A stretch of DNA of 56,790 bases, taken from Paracoccaceae bacterium (GTDB lineage Bacteria; Pseudomonadota; Alphaproteobacteria; Rhodobacterales; Rhodobacteraceae). Location of the stretch: contig JAGXGW010000060.1 of NCBI GenBank assembly GCA_024636555.1, positions 1 to 56,790 of the forward strand. The letters are read 5' to 3'. The stretch's first letter is position 1, and every line of letters starts with the position of its first letter. The translations under genes and the position numbers were made by a program. The notes beneath the pieces are model-generated. The model ran no database searches and was not told the DNA's origin. It was given only the letters and a program-made list of their open reading frames with translations. This document shows, piece by piece, positions 1 to 9,548 of this stretch.

Positions 1-136
1 CAAAATCACACGAGAGCGCTAAACATCGTCAGCGCAGCCCGCCCAACTTATCCCCAAATTCTCGCCCGGATCTCCCTCAGCAGCACCGCCACTTCGTTCC
101 GTCCGGTCCCCAGCGCCGCGTCTCTGCGTCGCCGTG
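1..136 (-). other. probable rRNA operon leader (5' part, runs off left edge)
   Basis: No credible protein-coding frame was found here. Read on the minus strand it lies just downstream of a strong-looking promoter (-10 at 143-148) and is G+C rich. It resembles, from memory only, the leader regions that precede 16S rRNA genes in Rhodobacteraceae. No rRNA sequence is inside the window, so the identity is an inference. It could equally be the 5' leader of another highly expressed gene to the left. Confidence 0.35.
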
Positions 137-142
137 AGGGGG

Positions 143-232
143 GTTCTACGGTTAGTTGGGATTGCCCGCAACCCCTTTTTTCACAAACGTCACAATTTTT
201 TCACGCAAATGATTTTTTAAGGGATTTTAATG
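143..232 (-). promoter_or_regulatory. strong sigma-70 promoter with A+T-rich upstream element, likely rrn
   Basis: On the minus strand TTGCGG (166-171) and TAGAAC (143-148) are separated by exactly 17 bases. Upstream of the -35 is a run of A/T tracts (about 172-232) that would serve as an UP element. A G+C-rich start region, a good promoter and an A/T-rich upstream tract together are typical of rRNA promoters. The transcript would start near 136 and leave the window to the left. Confidence 0.5.
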
Positions 233-317
233 GGTTAGCTTTCAGTGATTGCGCTAGCGGGGTTGTTTCGGCAACTTTCTTTCTCACCCCTCCCCCGACC
301 CAGCCCAACATCTTGCG

Positions 318-338
318 TTGTCCACAGGTCTATCCACA
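318..338 (+). promoter_or_regulatory. pair of DnaA-box-like 9-mers
   Basis: TTGTCCACA (318-326) and CTATCCACA (330-338) each differ by one base from the DnaA consensus TTATCCACA and lie in the same orientation 12 bp apart. A third one-mismatch copy, TTATCCCCA, is at 48-56. They lie upstream of the putative rRNA promoter. They may be DnaA or replication-linked control sites, or chance. The rest of the gene-free stretch (339-561) shows nothing I recognise. Confidence 0.3.
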
Positions 339-561
339 AAACCATCAACACTGACGAGCGATCCGACCTTTGAATCGGGCAGATGGAACCAAAATGGGGT
401 GGAATCTGTTCTCAGTGTCGGTCTGTCAGGCGCAGAATCACGTCTGGCCCACAGACAAACAAGCCCGATCCGTTCTCAGACTGCTGCTTCTCTGAGCGAA
501 TCCTGAGGGTGGATGCCCGTTCAGGCTGCGGTTTGTAAAAGCCGGCCTGCTATAGCGCCTG

Positions 562-1173
562 TCAGACCCGGCTCTGACGGCGAAATATTTGGCCGAACGG
601 AAGCCTCAGGACGAGTAGGATCAGGATCACGGCCAGATAGGCCAGTGGTTCGATCTGGAATCCCTTGCGCAGCATCACGAAATGCACGCCCCCGAGGAGA
701 ACCACTATATAGGTGAGCTTGTGCAGGCGTCGCCAAGTCGGGCCAAGGCGGCGCACAGACCAGTTGTTGGATGTGAACACCAAAGGCAGCATCAGCACAA
801 AGGCCGTCATACCGATCGTGATATAAGGACGCTTGAGGATATCGGCCCAGACCCTCGACAGAACCTGCACATCCAGAGCAAGCCAGACCAGCAGATGCAG
901 GGCCACATAGGTGAAGGCAAGAACGCCGATGGCCCTGCGAAAGCGGATCAGGTTTATACCGGCAAAACGGCGCAGCGGCGTGATCGTCAGGCCCGCGATC
1001 AGCAGTTGCAGCGCGAAGAGCCCCAACTCATGCTCCAAAGCCTTGATCGGCTCTGCTCCCAGCCCGCCGGTGAGCCCGAGATAGAGGAACCACGGCGCGG
1101 GCAGCAGACCGATCGTATAAACCAGCCAGACCGGAATACGCCGCGCCGCCGAATTTACCCGCTCGGCCAGCAT
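562..1173 (-). CDS. msrQ: MsrQ, heme-binding membrane subunit of periplasmic methionine sulfoxide reductase
   Basis: 203-residue integral membrane protein of the ferric-reductase-like family (YedZ/MsrQ), the usual length. It passes electrons from the quinone pool to periplasmic MsrP for repair of oxidised methionine. About six hydrophobic segments are visible. His93, His151 and His164 sit where the heme-ligand histidines of Escherichia coli MsrQ lie. The start codon is 3 bases after the msrP stop, so the two genes are translated from one message. Identity rests on sequence pattern plus the MsrP neighbour. Confidence 0.92.
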   Translation of the reverse strand: MLAERVNSAARRIPVWLVYTIGLLPAPWFLYLGLTGGLGAEPIKALEHELGLFALQLLIAGLTITPLRRFAGINLIRFRRAIGVLAFTYVALHLLVWLALDVQVLSRVWADILKRPYITIGMTAFVLMLPLVFTSNNWSVRRLGPTWRRLHKLTYIVVLLGGVHFVMLRKGFQIEPLAYLAVILILLVLRLPFGQIFRRQSRV

Positions 1174-1176
1174 GGC

Positions 1177-2082
1177 TCAGAAGTTCTCGGCCAGATCCAT
1201 GCCGGTATAAAGGCTCGCCACCTCTTCGGCATAGCCGTTCATCATCAAGGTAGGCTCGTTGCGCGCAAAAAGGCCCCCGCCGACACGCCGCTCGGTGGCC
1301 TGGCTCCAGCGCGGGTGATCCACCTCGGGGTTCACATTACTATAGAAGCCGTATTCGCGCGGGGCGGACTTGTTCCAGCTTGTCGGCGGCTGCGTATCGG
1401 TCAGCGTGATCCGTACCACGGACTTGATGGATTTGAACCCGTATTTCCATGGCACCACCAGACGCAAAGGCGCGCCGTTCTGGTTGGGCAGATCGCGGCC
1501 ATAGATGCCGGTGGCCATGATCGTCAGCGGATGCAGCGCCTCGTCCAGCCGCAGCCCCTCGACATAGGGCCAGTCCAGCACGGGAAACCGAACGCCTGGC
1601 ATTTCCTCCGGACGGTACAACGTCTCGAAGGCCACATATTTCGCGGCGGACTTCACGCCCGCCATCTCCAGCAGATCGGACAGTTCAAAACCGTTCCACG
1701 GAATCACCATCGACCACGCCTCGACACAGCGGAAACGGTAGATGCGTTCCTCCACTGTCATACGGGACATGATGTCCTCGAATGCGTAGTCACCGGGACG
1801 ATCCACCAGACCGTCAATCGTGACCGTCCATGGCGAGGTTGTCATCTGCCCTGCGTTCTTGACAGGATCGCCCTTGCCGGTGCCGAATTCATAGAAGTTG
1901 TTGTAGGTCGTGATGTCTTCCCAGCTATTCGGGACCAGTTCCCCATCCTGCGCGCGGCCTTGCCCTGCCAAACCCGCGAGGCCCAGACCGGCGACACCCC
2001 CCAAAAGCGCGCGTCTGTTGAGATAGACACTCTGCGGTGTCACATCCCGCTCCGTCAGGTTCGATTTCCAGCGATAGGCCAT
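1177..2082 (-). CDS. msrP: MsrP, Tat-exported molybdopterin methionine sulfoxide reductase
   Basis: 301-residue catalytic subunit of the MsrPQ system. It reduces methionine sulfoxide in periplasmic proteins with a molybdopterin cofactor. The start at 2082 is chosen because AAGGAG lies 8 bases upstream; a longer in-frame reading to 2142 has no such site. A twin-arginine signal is present (NRRALLGG, Arg23-Arg24) with a hydrophobic stretch and a probable cleavage after GRAQ near residue 45. Cys119 in YRFRCVEAW matches the molybdenum-ligand cysteine of the oxidoreductase molybdopterin-binding family. It precedes msrQ, and the FMN glutamate-synthase-like gene lies 66 bases upstream on the same strand. 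Confidence 0.93.
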   Translation of the reverse strand: MAYRWKSNLTERDVTPQSVYLNRRALLGGVAGLGLAGLAGQGRAQDGELVPNSWEDITTYNNFYEFGTGKGDPVKNAGQMTTSPWTVTIDGLVDRPGDYAFEDIMSRMTVEERIYRFRCVEAWSMVIPWNGFELSDLLEMAGVKSAAKYVAFETLYRPEEMPGVRFPVLDWPYVEGLRLDEALHPLTIMATGIYGRDLPNQNGAPLRLVVPWKYGFKSIKSVVRITLTDTQPPTSWNKSAPREYGFYSNVNPEVDHPRWSQATERRVGGGLFARNEPTLMMNGYAEEVASLYTGMDLAENF

Positions 2083-2148
2083 ACGCCACTCCTTTATACA
2101 TTGGTTCTGACGTATCCCGACTTCGCGCTTTGGCAAATCCACAATGTC

Positions 2149-3642
2149 TCACATCTGCGTGGTCGCATTGTAACTCGGGCGTATCTTGTTCATCGGGATC
2201 GACTCGCCATTGGCCTGCACCAATCTGACATGGCGGCGTCGCATCAGGCGCGGCTCGGCAACCCCGACCGAATGGGCGATGGTCTCGACTTCCTTGATGA
2301 TCGACTTGGCGTAGTTGGCAACCTTCTCGAACTTGTCCTCTACCACCAGCCCGGCCTGCAACTTCGGATCATGCGTGGTGATCCCGGTGGGGCAGGTGTT
2401 GCGATTGCACTTGAGCGCCTGAATGCAGCCAAGGCTGAACATGAACCCGCGTGCGGAGGTGACGAAATCGGCGCCCGCGCAGATCGCCCAAGCCACATCG
2501 GACGGGTTGACCAGCTTGCCGCTTGCGATCACGCGGATACGTTCCTTCAGGCCATGCCTGTCGCGCAGATCGACGACACGCACCAAGGCTTCGCGCAGGG
2601 GCATGCCCACCAGATCAATCAGTGGCATCGGTGCGGCCCCGGTGCCGCCCTCGCCGCCATCCACAGCAATGAAATCGGGCGCAGAGTCCGGGCCGCGTTC
2701 ATTGATGAGCGTGAACAGGTCTTCCCATGCCTCCGACGAGCCGATCACCGTCTTGAATCCAACCGGCTTGCCGGTGACTTTGCGAATATGGCCGATCGTA
2801 TCCAGCAGGCTCTCGAAACTGTCGATCTCGGGGTGACGGTTGGGCGATACGCTATCGCGCCCCAGCGGAATCCCCCTGACCTCGGCAATCTCCGGCGTGA
2901 TCTTCTCGCTCGGCAGGATACCTCCCTTACCCGGCTTCGCCCCCTGCGCCAGCTTCAGCTCGAACATGCGCACCTGCGGATGATCCGAAATGTCGCGCAG
3001 CCGGTCGTCGCACAGATTGCCCTCTGCATCGCGTACGCCGTATTTCGCCGTGCCGATCTGGAACACGATATCGCAAGCGCCCTTCAGATGCGCGGGCGAC
3101 AGGCCCCCCTCGCCCGTGTTCAGCCAGATACCCGCCTTGGCGGCACCGCGGCTCAATGCCTCCACGGCGGGGCGGGAAATCGCACCATAGCTCATGCCGG
3201 ATATGTTGAAGATGGATTTCGCACGATAGGGAATGGCGGCTGTCGGTCCGATGATCATCGGCTGGGTGCCGGCAAACTCGTCGTCCAGCGGCGGAAACAC
3301 CGCGTTGACGAAAATCGCCGTGCCGGGGATCGACAGATTGCGGGTAGAGCCGAAGGCGACCGTATTCCCCTGCCCTTTTGTGGCGTGATACACCCAGTCG
3401 CGCTGCGCGCGGTTGAACGGCATTTCCTCGCGGTCCATCGCGAAGAAATATTGCCGGAAAAATTCGCCCAAAGAGGTGAACAGATGCCGGAACCGCCCGA
3501 TCACCGGATAGTTCCGCCGCACGGCATCGCCCGTCTGAACCTTGTCCACGATAAAGAACAAAAGCGCCGTCAGCAGCGCCAGCCCCAAGATGAAAACAAA
3601 CAGCAGCGCCAGAACCAGCAGCGCATTCATCGCAAAATCCAT
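2149..3642 (-). CDS. membrane-anchored FMN-binding glutamate synthase family protein
   Basis: 497 residues. Residues about 5-33 form a hydrophobic N-terminal anchor. The rest matches the FMN-binding TIM-barrel domain of glutamate synthase, with glycine-rich stretches such as GGEGGTGAAP. Cys406, Cys412 and Cys417 (CIQALKCNRNTC) fit the C-x5-C-x4-C 3Fe-4S motif of that family. No glutaminase domain is present, so it is the archaeal-type or GltB2-like stand-alone synthase domain, and its true substrate is uncertain. AAGGA lies about 10 bases before the start. It is followed on the same strand by msrPQ, so a redox role is possible but only inferred. Confidence 0.85.
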   Translation of the reverse strand: MDFAMNALLVLALLFVFILGLALLTALLFFIVDKVQTGDAVRRNYPVIGRFRHLFTSLGEFFRQYFFAMDREEMPFNRAQRDWVYHATKGQGNTVAFGSTRNLSIPGTAIFVNAVFPPLDDEFAGTQPMIIGPTAAIPYRAKSIFNISGMSYGAISRPAVEALSRGAAKAGIWLNTGEGGLSPAHLKGACDIVFQIGTAKYGVRDAEGNLCDDRLRDISDHPQVRMFELKLAQGAKPGKGGILPSEKITPEIAEVRGIPLGRDSVSPNRHPEIDSFESLLDTIGHIRKVTGKPVGFKTVIGSSEAWEDLFTLINERGPDSAPDFIAVDGGEGGTGAAPMPLIDLVGMPLREALVRVVDLRDRHGLKERIRVIASGKLVNPSDVAWAICAGADFVTSARGFMFSLGCIQALKCNRNTCPTGITTHDPKLQAGLVVEDKFEKVANYAKSIIKEVETIAHSVGVAEPRLMRRRHVRLVQANGESIPMNKIRPSYNATTQM

Positions 3643-3969
3643 TCGATCAAATCCTTCGATACCTCAGATCGAGGCAGGTATCCCAGATGCAGAGTGATGA
3701 CATTCCGAAACAGCGGCAAGCCGGTTTTTGTCCTGCAAAAGGGTATTGCTGCAAAGTCACGCGCCCTGGCAACCAGAGGGCGATCAGATCACGACGCACT
3801 CGCGCAGGATCACAAGATTTTCAGTGGAAAGACAAAAGGCACCTAGCTTAGCGCAGCGTCCGCTTTCGTCAAACGGCATCGGCGGATAACCCCTGTGAAC
3901 CAATGCCGCAGTTCGGGAGTATTGTTATCGATGCCAACGCAGGCATTGACGAAATATAAGGAGACCAAG
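3643..3969. other. divergent intergenic region, glutamate-synthase-like gene / fasciclin gene
   Basis: 327 bases without a gene, holding the promoters of two divergent genes. A short inverted repeat CGCCCT (3762-3767) / AGGGCG (3777-3782) with a 9-base loop could be an operator or hairpin. The ribosome-binding site of the fasciclin gene (AAGGAG, 3958-3963) lies at the right end. No clear -35/-10 pair stood out. Confidence 0.4.
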
Positions 3970-4449
3970 ATGTTCCGTAGAACTTACCTTGCCCTCACGA
4001 CCGCTGCCCTTCTGGCCACACCCGCTTTCGCGGATAAGCACGGAAAGGACATCGTCGACACAGCTGCCGAAGCAGGCACCTTCACCACCCTGCTGGCGGC
4101 TGCCGAAGCTGCCGATCTGGTTGCGACGCTGAAGGCCGAAGGCCCCTACACCGTCTTCGCTCCGACAGACGAAGCCTTTGCCGCACTCCCCGAAGGCACT
4201 GTCGAGAGCCTGCTTCTGCCCGAGAACCAGGAGCAGCTGACCGAGATCCTGACCTATCACGTGCTGCAAGGCGCAGTGATGTCGACCGACCTGTCCGATG
4301 GCATGACCGCGCCGACCGTGCAGGGTAGCGACATCACGATCATGACCGAAGGCGGCGTGACCGTGAATGGTGCAAATGTGGTGGCAGCCGATATCGAGGC
4401 GTCCAACGGTGTGATCCATGTGATCGACGCTGTTCTGATGCCCGAGTAA
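3970..4449 (+). CDS. secreted fasciclin-domain (FAS1) protein
   Basis: 159 residues. The start at 3970 has AAGGAG 6 bases upstream; an upstream in-frame extension to 3895 has no such site. A signal peptide ends at TPAFA (about residue 22). The rest is one FAS1 domain with the conserved blocks [17 protein letters not shown] and [16 protein letters not shown]1 domains mediate adhesion or protein-protein contact outside the cytoplasm. The enzymatic role, if any, is unknown. A monocistronic unit is likely because an intrinsic terminator follows directly. Confidence 0.9.
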   Translation: MFRRTYLALTTAALLATPAFADKHGKDIVDTAAEAGTFTTLLAAAEAADLVATLKAEGPYTVFAPTDEAFAALPEGTVESLLLPENQEQLTEILTYHVLQGAVMSTDLSDGMTAPTVQGSDITIMTEGGVTVNGANVVAADIEASNGVIHVIDAVLMPE

Positions 4450-4469
4450 TTCCGGCAATCACTCCGATC

Positions 4470-4495
4470 GGGGGCGGCATTAGTCGCCCCTTTTT
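4470..4495 (+). terminator. intrinsic terminator of the fasciclin gene
   Basis: GGGGCG (4471-4476) pairs with CGCCCC (4485-4490) across an 8-base loop and is followed by five T (4491-4495). It lies 21 bases after the stop codon. Confidence 0.85.
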
Positions 4496-4623
4496 CATTT
4501 GTGGGGTCGGACTAAGGCGTGCCCTATGAGTGTTCTGCCCTGTTTGCCGGTATCTGATCTGGCCATTTGGCTTTCGTCATGACGGACGCCGCGCCTTATG
4601 CGATCAACCCGCCCGAAACACGC

Positions 4624-4666
4624 CCTCTGAATATCAGAGGGGCCACAGGGTTTCCCCCATGGCCCC
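4624..4666 (-). terminator. double hairpin downstream of clpB
   Basis: GGGGCCA (4639-4645) and TGGCCCC (4660-4666) form a perfect 7-bp stem starting 7 bases after the clpB stop. A second small hairpin, CCTCTGA / TCAGAGG (4624-4640), abuts it. There is no U-tract on the clpB strand, so it may act as an RNA-stabilising 3' end or a Rho-assisted terminator rather than a classical one. Confidence 0.5.
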
Positions 4667-4672
4667 GCCTGT

Positions 4673-7291
4673 TCAGTGAACCACGGCATCATCCGGTTTG
4701 GGCCGGTTCGAGGCCGCGATGCGGTCCCCGATGATCAGGCCATCCGCGCCCGCCGAGACGGGCACCACCGCGCCGTCCTTCACATCGCCCGACAGCAGCA
4801 TCTCGGCCAGAGGGTCCTGCAGCGCCCGCTGGATCACCCGCTTCAGAGGCCGCGCGCCGAATACCGGATCATAGCCTTCATCCGCCAGCCATGTCTTGGC
4901 CGCCGTATCCAGTTCCAACACGATCTTGCGTCCGACCAGCCGCTTGAGCAACCGACGCAACTGAATCTCCACGATCCCGTCCATATCCTTGCGGGTCAGG
5001 CGGTCGAAGATGATCGTCTCGTCCAGACGGTTCAGGAATTCGGGCCGGAAATGCGCGCGGACTGCGTCCATTACATCGCGTTTCGCAGCCGAGGCATCCA
5101 CCCCGTCGGGAAGCTGGCTGAGGGCCTGCGCGCCCAAGTTCGAGGTCAGCACGATCAGCGTCTGCTTGAAGTCTACCGTGCGGCCATGGCCGTCGGTCAG
5201 CACACCGTCATCCAGCACCTGCAACAGCACGTTGAAAACATCGGGATGCGCCTTCTCGACCTCGTCGAACAGCACCACCTGATAGGGGCGGCGGCGGACG
5301 GCTTCAGTCAACACGCCACCCTCCTCATAACCGACATAGCCGGGAGGCGCGCCGATCAGCCGTGCGACGGCGTGTTTCTCCATGAACTCCGACATATCAA
5401 TGCGGACCATGGCACTGTCATCATCAAACAGATACTCCGCCACCGCCTTTGTCAGCTCGGTCTTGCCAACACCTGTCGGCCCGAGAAACAGGAACGATCC
5501 CAGAGGCCGGTTCTCGTCGTTCAACCCGGCCCGCGCGCGGCGGACCGCGTTGGAGATGGCCTTGACGGCAGAGCGCTGGCCGATCACGCGGCGGCCCAGT
5601 TCCTCTTCCATCCGCAGCAGCTTGTCGCGTTCGCCTTCCAGCATCTTGGTGGTGGGAATGCCCGTCCACCGCTCGACAACCTGCGCGATCTGCTCGGGGC
5701 GCACGGCTTCCTCGACCATGACACCATCCGCGCCCACTTCCTCGGCCTCGGCCAGCTTTTTCTCCAACTGCGGGACCACGCCGTAAGAAAGCTCCCCGGC
5801 TTTCGCCAGATTACCCTCGCGCTTGGCGATTTCCAGATCGGCGCGGGCGCGGTCAAGCTGTTCTTTCAGATCACGGGCACTGGCGAGCTTGTCGCGTTCC
5901 GCCTGCCATTTCGCCGTCATCTCGGAAGACCGTTCCAACAGTTCCGCCAGATCCTTTTCCAGCGTGGTCAGGCGATCTTTTGAGGCCGCATCATCCTCCA
6001 GCCGCAGGGCTTCGGATTCGATCTGCTTTTGCAGGATTTCGCGGTCCAGCGCGTCCAGTTCCTCGGGCTTGCTGTCCACTTCCATCCGCAGACGGCTCGC
6101 CGCCTCGTCCATCAGGTCGATGGCCTTGTCGGGCAGGAAACGGTCTGTGATGTAGCGATGGCTGAGCGTTGCGGCGGCCACCAAGGCGCTGTCACTGATC
6201 CGCACACCGTGGTGCAGCTCGTATTTTTCCTTGATACCCCGCAGGATCGAGATTGTATCCTCGACCGTCGGTTCCGAGACCATCACCGGCTGGAAGCGCC
6301 GCGCCAAGGCTGCGTCCTTCTCGACATATTTGCGGTATTCATCCAGCGTGGTGGCACCGACGCAATGCAACTCGCCCCGCGCCAGTGCAGGCTTGATCAA
6401 GTTGGCCGCATCCATCGCGCCATCGGATTTGCCGGCACCGACCAGCGTGTGCATTTCGTCGATGAACAGGATGATCTCGCCCGCGGCGTTCGTCACCTCG
6501 TTCAGCACGGCTTTCAGCCGCTCCTCGAATTCGCCGCGATATTTCGCACCCGCGATCAGCGCGCCCATGTCGAGCGCCATCAGCCGCTTGTTCCGCAGCG
6601 ATTCAGGCACATCGCCATTCACGATCCGCAGCGCCAACCCTTCGGCGATGGCGGTTTTACCCACGCCGGGTTCGCCGATCAGCACCGGATTGTTCTTGGT
6701 GCGACGGCTGAGAACCTGCATCGCGCGGCGGATTTCCTCGTCACGGCCGATGATCGGGTCAATCTTGCCCGCCTCTGCCGCTTCGGTCAGGTCGCGCGCG
6801 AATTTCTTCAGCGCGTCATAACCTTCCTCGGCGCTGGCCGTATCGGCCGTGCGCCCCTTGCGGATGTCGTTGATCGCCTCGTTCAGCTTTTGCGCGGTGA
6901 CACCGCCGGCATCCAGCGCCTCTTTCGCAGGGGATTTGACCATGCACAAAGCCATCAAAATCCGCTCGACCGGCACAAAGCTGTCGCCCGCCTTGGAGGC
7001 AACTTTCGCCGCCTCGTCCAGAACCTTGACGGTCACGTTGTCCAGATAGACCTGCGCCGCATCGCCCGACACTTTCGGGATTTTACCCAGCGCCAAGGCA
7101 AGCGCGTCGGCCACTTGTGCCGCGGAACCACCTGCGCGGGTGATCAGGTTGCTGGCCAGCCCCTGATCGTCATCCAGCAAGGCTTTGAGAATATGTTCGG
7201 GTGCCAGACGCTGATGGTCCTCCCGCATGGCGATTGTCTGCGCCGCTTGAATGAAACCGCGCGACCGTTCCGTGAACTTGCTCAAGTCCAT
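4673..7291 (-). CDS. clpB: ClpB disaggregase chaperone
   Basis: 872-residue Hsp100 AAA+ ATPase that, with DnaK, dissolves protein aggregates in the cytoplasm. It has an N-terminal Clp repeat domain, two nucleotide-binding domains with Walker A motifs GEPGVGKTA and GPTGVGKTE, and a long coiled-coil middle domain (rich in E/K/L/A, about residues 410-520). The start at 7291 has AAGGAG 8 bases upstream; the in-frame extension to 7450 looks non-coding. Length is normal for the family. A heat-shock-like promoter with an embedded palindrome lies upstream. Confidence 0.97.
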   Translation of the reverse strand: MDLSKFTERSRGFIQAAQTIAMREDHQRLAPEHILKALLDDDQGLASNLITRAGGSAAQVADALALALGKIPKVSGDAAQVYLDNVTVKVLDEAAKVASKAGDSFVPVERILMALCMVKSPAKEALDAGGVTAQKLNEAINDIRKGRTADTASAEEGYDALKKFARDLTEAAEAGKIDPIIGRDEEIRRAMQVLSRRTKNNPVLIGEPGVGKTAIAEGLALRIVNGDVPESLRNKRLMALDMGALIAGAKYRGEFEERLKAVLNEVTNAAGEIILFIDEMHTLVGAGKSDGAMDAANLIKPALARGELHCVGATTLDEYRKYVEKDAALARRFQPVMVSEPTVEDTISILRGIKEKYELHHGVRISDSALVAAATLSHRYITDRFLPDKAIDLMDEAASRLRMEVDSKPEELDALDREILQKQIESEALRLEDDAASKDRLTTLEKDLAELLERSSEMTAKWQAERDKLASARDLKEQLDRARADLEIAKREGNLAKAGELSYGVVPQLEKKLAEAEEVGADGVMVEEAVRPEQIAQVVERWTGIPTTKMLEGERDKLLRMEEELGRRVIGQRSAVKAISNAVRRARAGLNDENRPLGSFLFLGPTGVGKTELTKAVAEYLFDDDSAMVRIDMSEFMEKHAVARLIGAPPGYVGYEEGGVLTEAVRRRPYQVVLFDEVEKAHPDVFNVLLQVLDDGVLTDGHGRTVDFKQTLIVLTSNLGAQALSQLPDGVDASAAKRDVMDAVRAHFRPEFLNRLDETIIFDRLTRKDMDGIVEIQLRRLLKRLVGRKIVLELDTAAKTWLADEGYDPVFGARPLKRVIQRALQDPLAEMLLSGDVKDGAVVPVSAGADGLIIGDRIAASNRPKPDDAVVH

Positions 7292-7652
7292 GGTATTTCT
7301 CCTTTTCAAAAGCGCCCGTGGTTTGCGGTGCCCGCCCTTGCGGCACACCCTGTTCCGGGCCTCAGATGAAAGATGGTTGCGCCGCGCAACCTGTTCAAGG
7401 GAGGCGGGAGGTAAAATACTCCTAAAAAACCTGCCAATACGCTGCACCACTTCCGCGAGGAATCAAGGCGCGTAGCGCCGCCGCGCGATCGCCGACCCGC
7501 CCCCTGGGGCGGCGATTATGCAACCGTGGCGGCACAGAGCAAAGGTCGGAAGATGCAGCAGGGATAAACTGCCCCAAACAAATCACGCATCGCCACCCCG
7601 CGGGTCAGCAATCGCGCGGCCTTTGCAGCACTGTCGCGGTTTCAGAAAAATC
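7292..7652. other. intergenic region clpB / unknown gene
   Basis: 361 bases without a gene, upstream of clpB and downstream of the unknown gene at 7653-8423, both on the minus strand. It holds the candidate clpB promoter (7368-7399), and near 7488-7515 a G+C-rich inverted sequence that may be the 3' structure of the upstream gene. Nothing else was recognised. Confidence 0.5.
7368..7399 (-). promoter_or_regulatory. candidate heat-shock (RpoH) promoter of clpB with a palindrome in the spacer
   Basis: On the minus strand CTTGAA (7394-7399) is followed after 17 bases by CCATCTTTC (7368-7376), close to alphaproteobacterial RpoH promoters as I know them. The spacer contains a perfect 17-bp palindrome, GGTTGCGC-C-GCGCAACC (7375-7391), the position expected for a repressor operator. 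It is not the HrcA CIRCE element. Confidence 0.4.
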
Positions 7653-8423
7653 CTACCGCGCCTTGGGTGTCAGAAGCTGAGCAGGACGGATCGCCTCGGC
7701 AGCCTGAAACAGGCTGAAGGTCTGGTTCACATAATTCACCACACCGGAAAGCTGCTCCATATATGCCTCCAGCGCGGGCGTTCGCTCCGCCTCGACCATC
7801 TGGATCGGGCGGTCGGGCGTGTTGCCCTCGAACTGGCAGTAAAACAAAGGCTCGCCGCGGCGCAGGATCAGCGGTTTCGTTATGTCATGCCACTCAAAGG
7901 CCCACATCAACGGACGGGGCCAGATATTGACCGGAAACCGCCCGCCGAAGATCGTGCCGGGCAAGGGATCGGCGCGGTAATGGGCAAAGGTGCCAAGCTG
8001 GGTGAGATAGAGCACCTCGTCGGAAATGAAGCAATACGGCAGGGACATCTGCACCGTGGGGCGGTCGGGGTAGCGCCATTCGACTTCGTTCACCAAGGTC
8101 ATCAACTGGCCCAGCTTGTTGCCCTGTACCGGAGAGGCACCGCCCGCCAGATTGACCAGAACAGGCTTGCCCTGATCGTCGCGTTTGAAGCCGATGTTCA
8201 GATCAAAGGGGCATTTGACCACAAAGTAGCGGCTTTCCATCTGCACCACGGCAGGGCAACGCGAGGCCGATTTGGCGTGGCCCTTGTTGGTCTGGCGCGA
8301 TGTCAGCCGTTCGGGCGGCTCATATAGAATGCCGCCCTTGTTGTTCGCCAGAAACCAGCCCACAGCGATGGGGCCGGTCTTGGGGTCTGTCTCGTCCCGC
8401 TCAACTGTCACTGAAAACCGCAT
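7653..8423 (-). CDS. conserved protein of unknown function
   Basis: 256 residues, soluble, with no signal peptide or membrane segment. The ATG at 8423 is preferred, with GAGG 5-6 bases upstream; a GTG at 8435 is also possible. Aromatic and proline-rich blocks (YFVVKCPFD, LPGTIFGGRFPVNIWPRP, WAFEWHD) suggest a compact beta-rich fold. It recalls the DUF6065-like group of small proteins sometimes near oxygenases, but I cannot confirm membership. It is transcribed divergently from pyrF, and the next gene on its strand is clpB. No function is assigned. Confidence 0.75.
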   Translation of the reverse strand: MRFSVTVERDETDPKTGPIAVGWFLANNKGGILYEPPERLTSRQTNKGHAKSASRCPAVVQMESRYFVVKCPFDLNIGFKRDDQGKPVLVNLAGGASPVQGNKLGQLMTLVNEVEWRYPDRPTVQMSLPYCFISDEVLYLTQLGTFAHYRADPLPGTIFGGRFPVNIWPRPLMWAFEWHDITKPLILRRGEPLFYCQFEGNTPDRPIQMVEAERTPALEAYMEQLSGVVNYVNQTFSLFQAAEAIRPAQLLTPKAR

Positions 8424-8551
8424 GATACCTCGCACCCGAACGAGGTGATGATGCGTTGCGCCGCGCGCAAGGTCAATCTCCGGCCTTGCCCGGCATGATA
8501 CCAGCCGCTAACACCGCAGAGCCTGCAAACCCCGCCGAAAGGAAGCCTGCC

Positions 8552-9253
8552 ATGACCACTGCCGATGACCGCCTGATCGTCGCCCTCGATGTTCCCAACG
8601 CACTTGAGGGGCTGGCACTGGCCGAAAAGCTGGGCGATGCGGTCAGTTTCTACAAAATCGGTCTGGGGATGCTGACCGGCGGCGGGCTGGCTTTGGCCAA
8701 CGAGCTGAAGCAGGAACAAGGCAAACGCATTTTTCTGGATATGAAGCTGTTCGATATCGGTGCAACGGTCGAGGCGGCGGTGCGCGGGCTGGCGCAATAC
8801 GATCTGGATTTTCTGACCGTGCATGGCGATCCGCATGTAGTGACGGCGGCGCGCAATGGTGTGGGCAGCAAGGAAATGAAGATTCTGGCGGTGACGATCC
8901 TGACCTCGCTGGACCGCGCCGATCTGGATGCGGGGTTGATCAAAGCAGGCGATATCACCGATCTGGTGCAGGAGCGCGCAGCGCGCGCCTTTGAAGCCGG
9001 GGCCGATGGTGTCATCGCCTCACCGCAGGAGGCGGCGCTGATCCGTGCGCTGCCCCAGGCGGCGGGGCGGCTGATCGTGACCCCCGGCGTGCGACCGACA
9101 GGGGCCGACAAGGGCGACCAGAAGCGGATCGCCACCCCCGCGCAGGCTGTGGCGGACGGGGCGGATCATATCGTGGTGGGCCGCCCGATCTGGCAGGCGG
9201 CTGATCCGCGTCAGGCCGCGCTGGATATTGTGGCGGAGTTGCGCGGGTCGTGA
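8552..9253 (+). CDS. pyrF: orotidine 5'-phosphate decarboxylase
   Basis: 233 residues. Catalyses the last step of de novo UMP synthesis, OMP to UMP plus CO2, in the cytoplasm. The catalytic D-x-K-x-x-D is Asp63-Lys65-Asp68 (DMKLFD) at the end of a beta strand of the TIM barrel. The phosphate-binding end (TPGVRP, VVGRPI) is present. The start at 8552 is set by AAGGAA about 9 bases upstream; the frame is open further upstream but looks non-coding. Length fits the bacterial family (about 230). Confidence 0.97.
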   Translation: MTTADDRLIVALDVPNALEGLALAEKLGDAVSFYKIGLGMLTGGGLALANELKQEQGKRIFLDMKLFDIGATVEAAVRGLAQYDLDFLTVHGDPHVVTAARNGVGSKEMKILAVTILTSLDRADLDAGLIKAGDITDLVQERAARAFEAGADGVIASPQEAALIRALPQAAGRLIVTPGVRPTGADKGDQKRIATPAQAVADGADHIVVGRPIWQAADPRQAALDIVAELRGS

Positions 9254-9272
9254 CCGCGCCCCGCCTTGCGCC

Positions 9273-9548
9273 TCAGTTCTCGTTGATGTCGCGGTCCCAG
9301 ATTTTGACCTGACCTTTACGGATGCCAACGAGACGCCGCAGCGCGATCCAAGCCACCAGTGACGCGAGCGCGAAAATCAGGATAAGCACATAAAGGTTGC
9401 CACCCAACAGCCCGATCAGGAGCAAAAGCCCCACCAGTGCTGCGCCGATGGCAAAGCCCAGAAGGACAAAACCGGGCAGCATCACCTCGGCCACCGCAAG
9501 GGTTACGCCGATCACGATCCAGACCCACCATTCCTGCCAGAGTACCAT
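9273..9548 (-). CDS. small NfeD-like membrane protein
   Basis: 91 residues with two or three hydrophobic segments (about residues 8-50 and 52-70) and a short charged tail. It matches the small NfeD-like partners encoded next to SPFH/stomatin genes; the soluble OB-fold part is very short here. The start overlaps the SPFH gene stop by one base (TGATG), showing translational coupling. It probably helps organise or stabilise the SPFH membrane complex. Confidence 0.85.
   Translation of the reverse strand: MVLWQEWWVWIVIGVTLAVAEVMLPGFVLLGFAIGAALVGLLLLIGLLGGNLYVLILIFALASLVAWIALRRLVGIRKGQVKIWDRDINEN

Noticed and set aside
216..230. CtrA box (TTAA-N7-TTAA) near the left edge
   Set aside because: The two TTAA words are 6 bases apart, not 7, within a generally A+T-rich tract.
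682..3846. A 1054-codon open frame on the plus strand
   Set aside because: It is antisense to msrQ, msrP and the glutamate-synthase-like gene. Its translation is rich in H, R, Q and D with no domain, typical of the shadow frame of G+C-rich genes.
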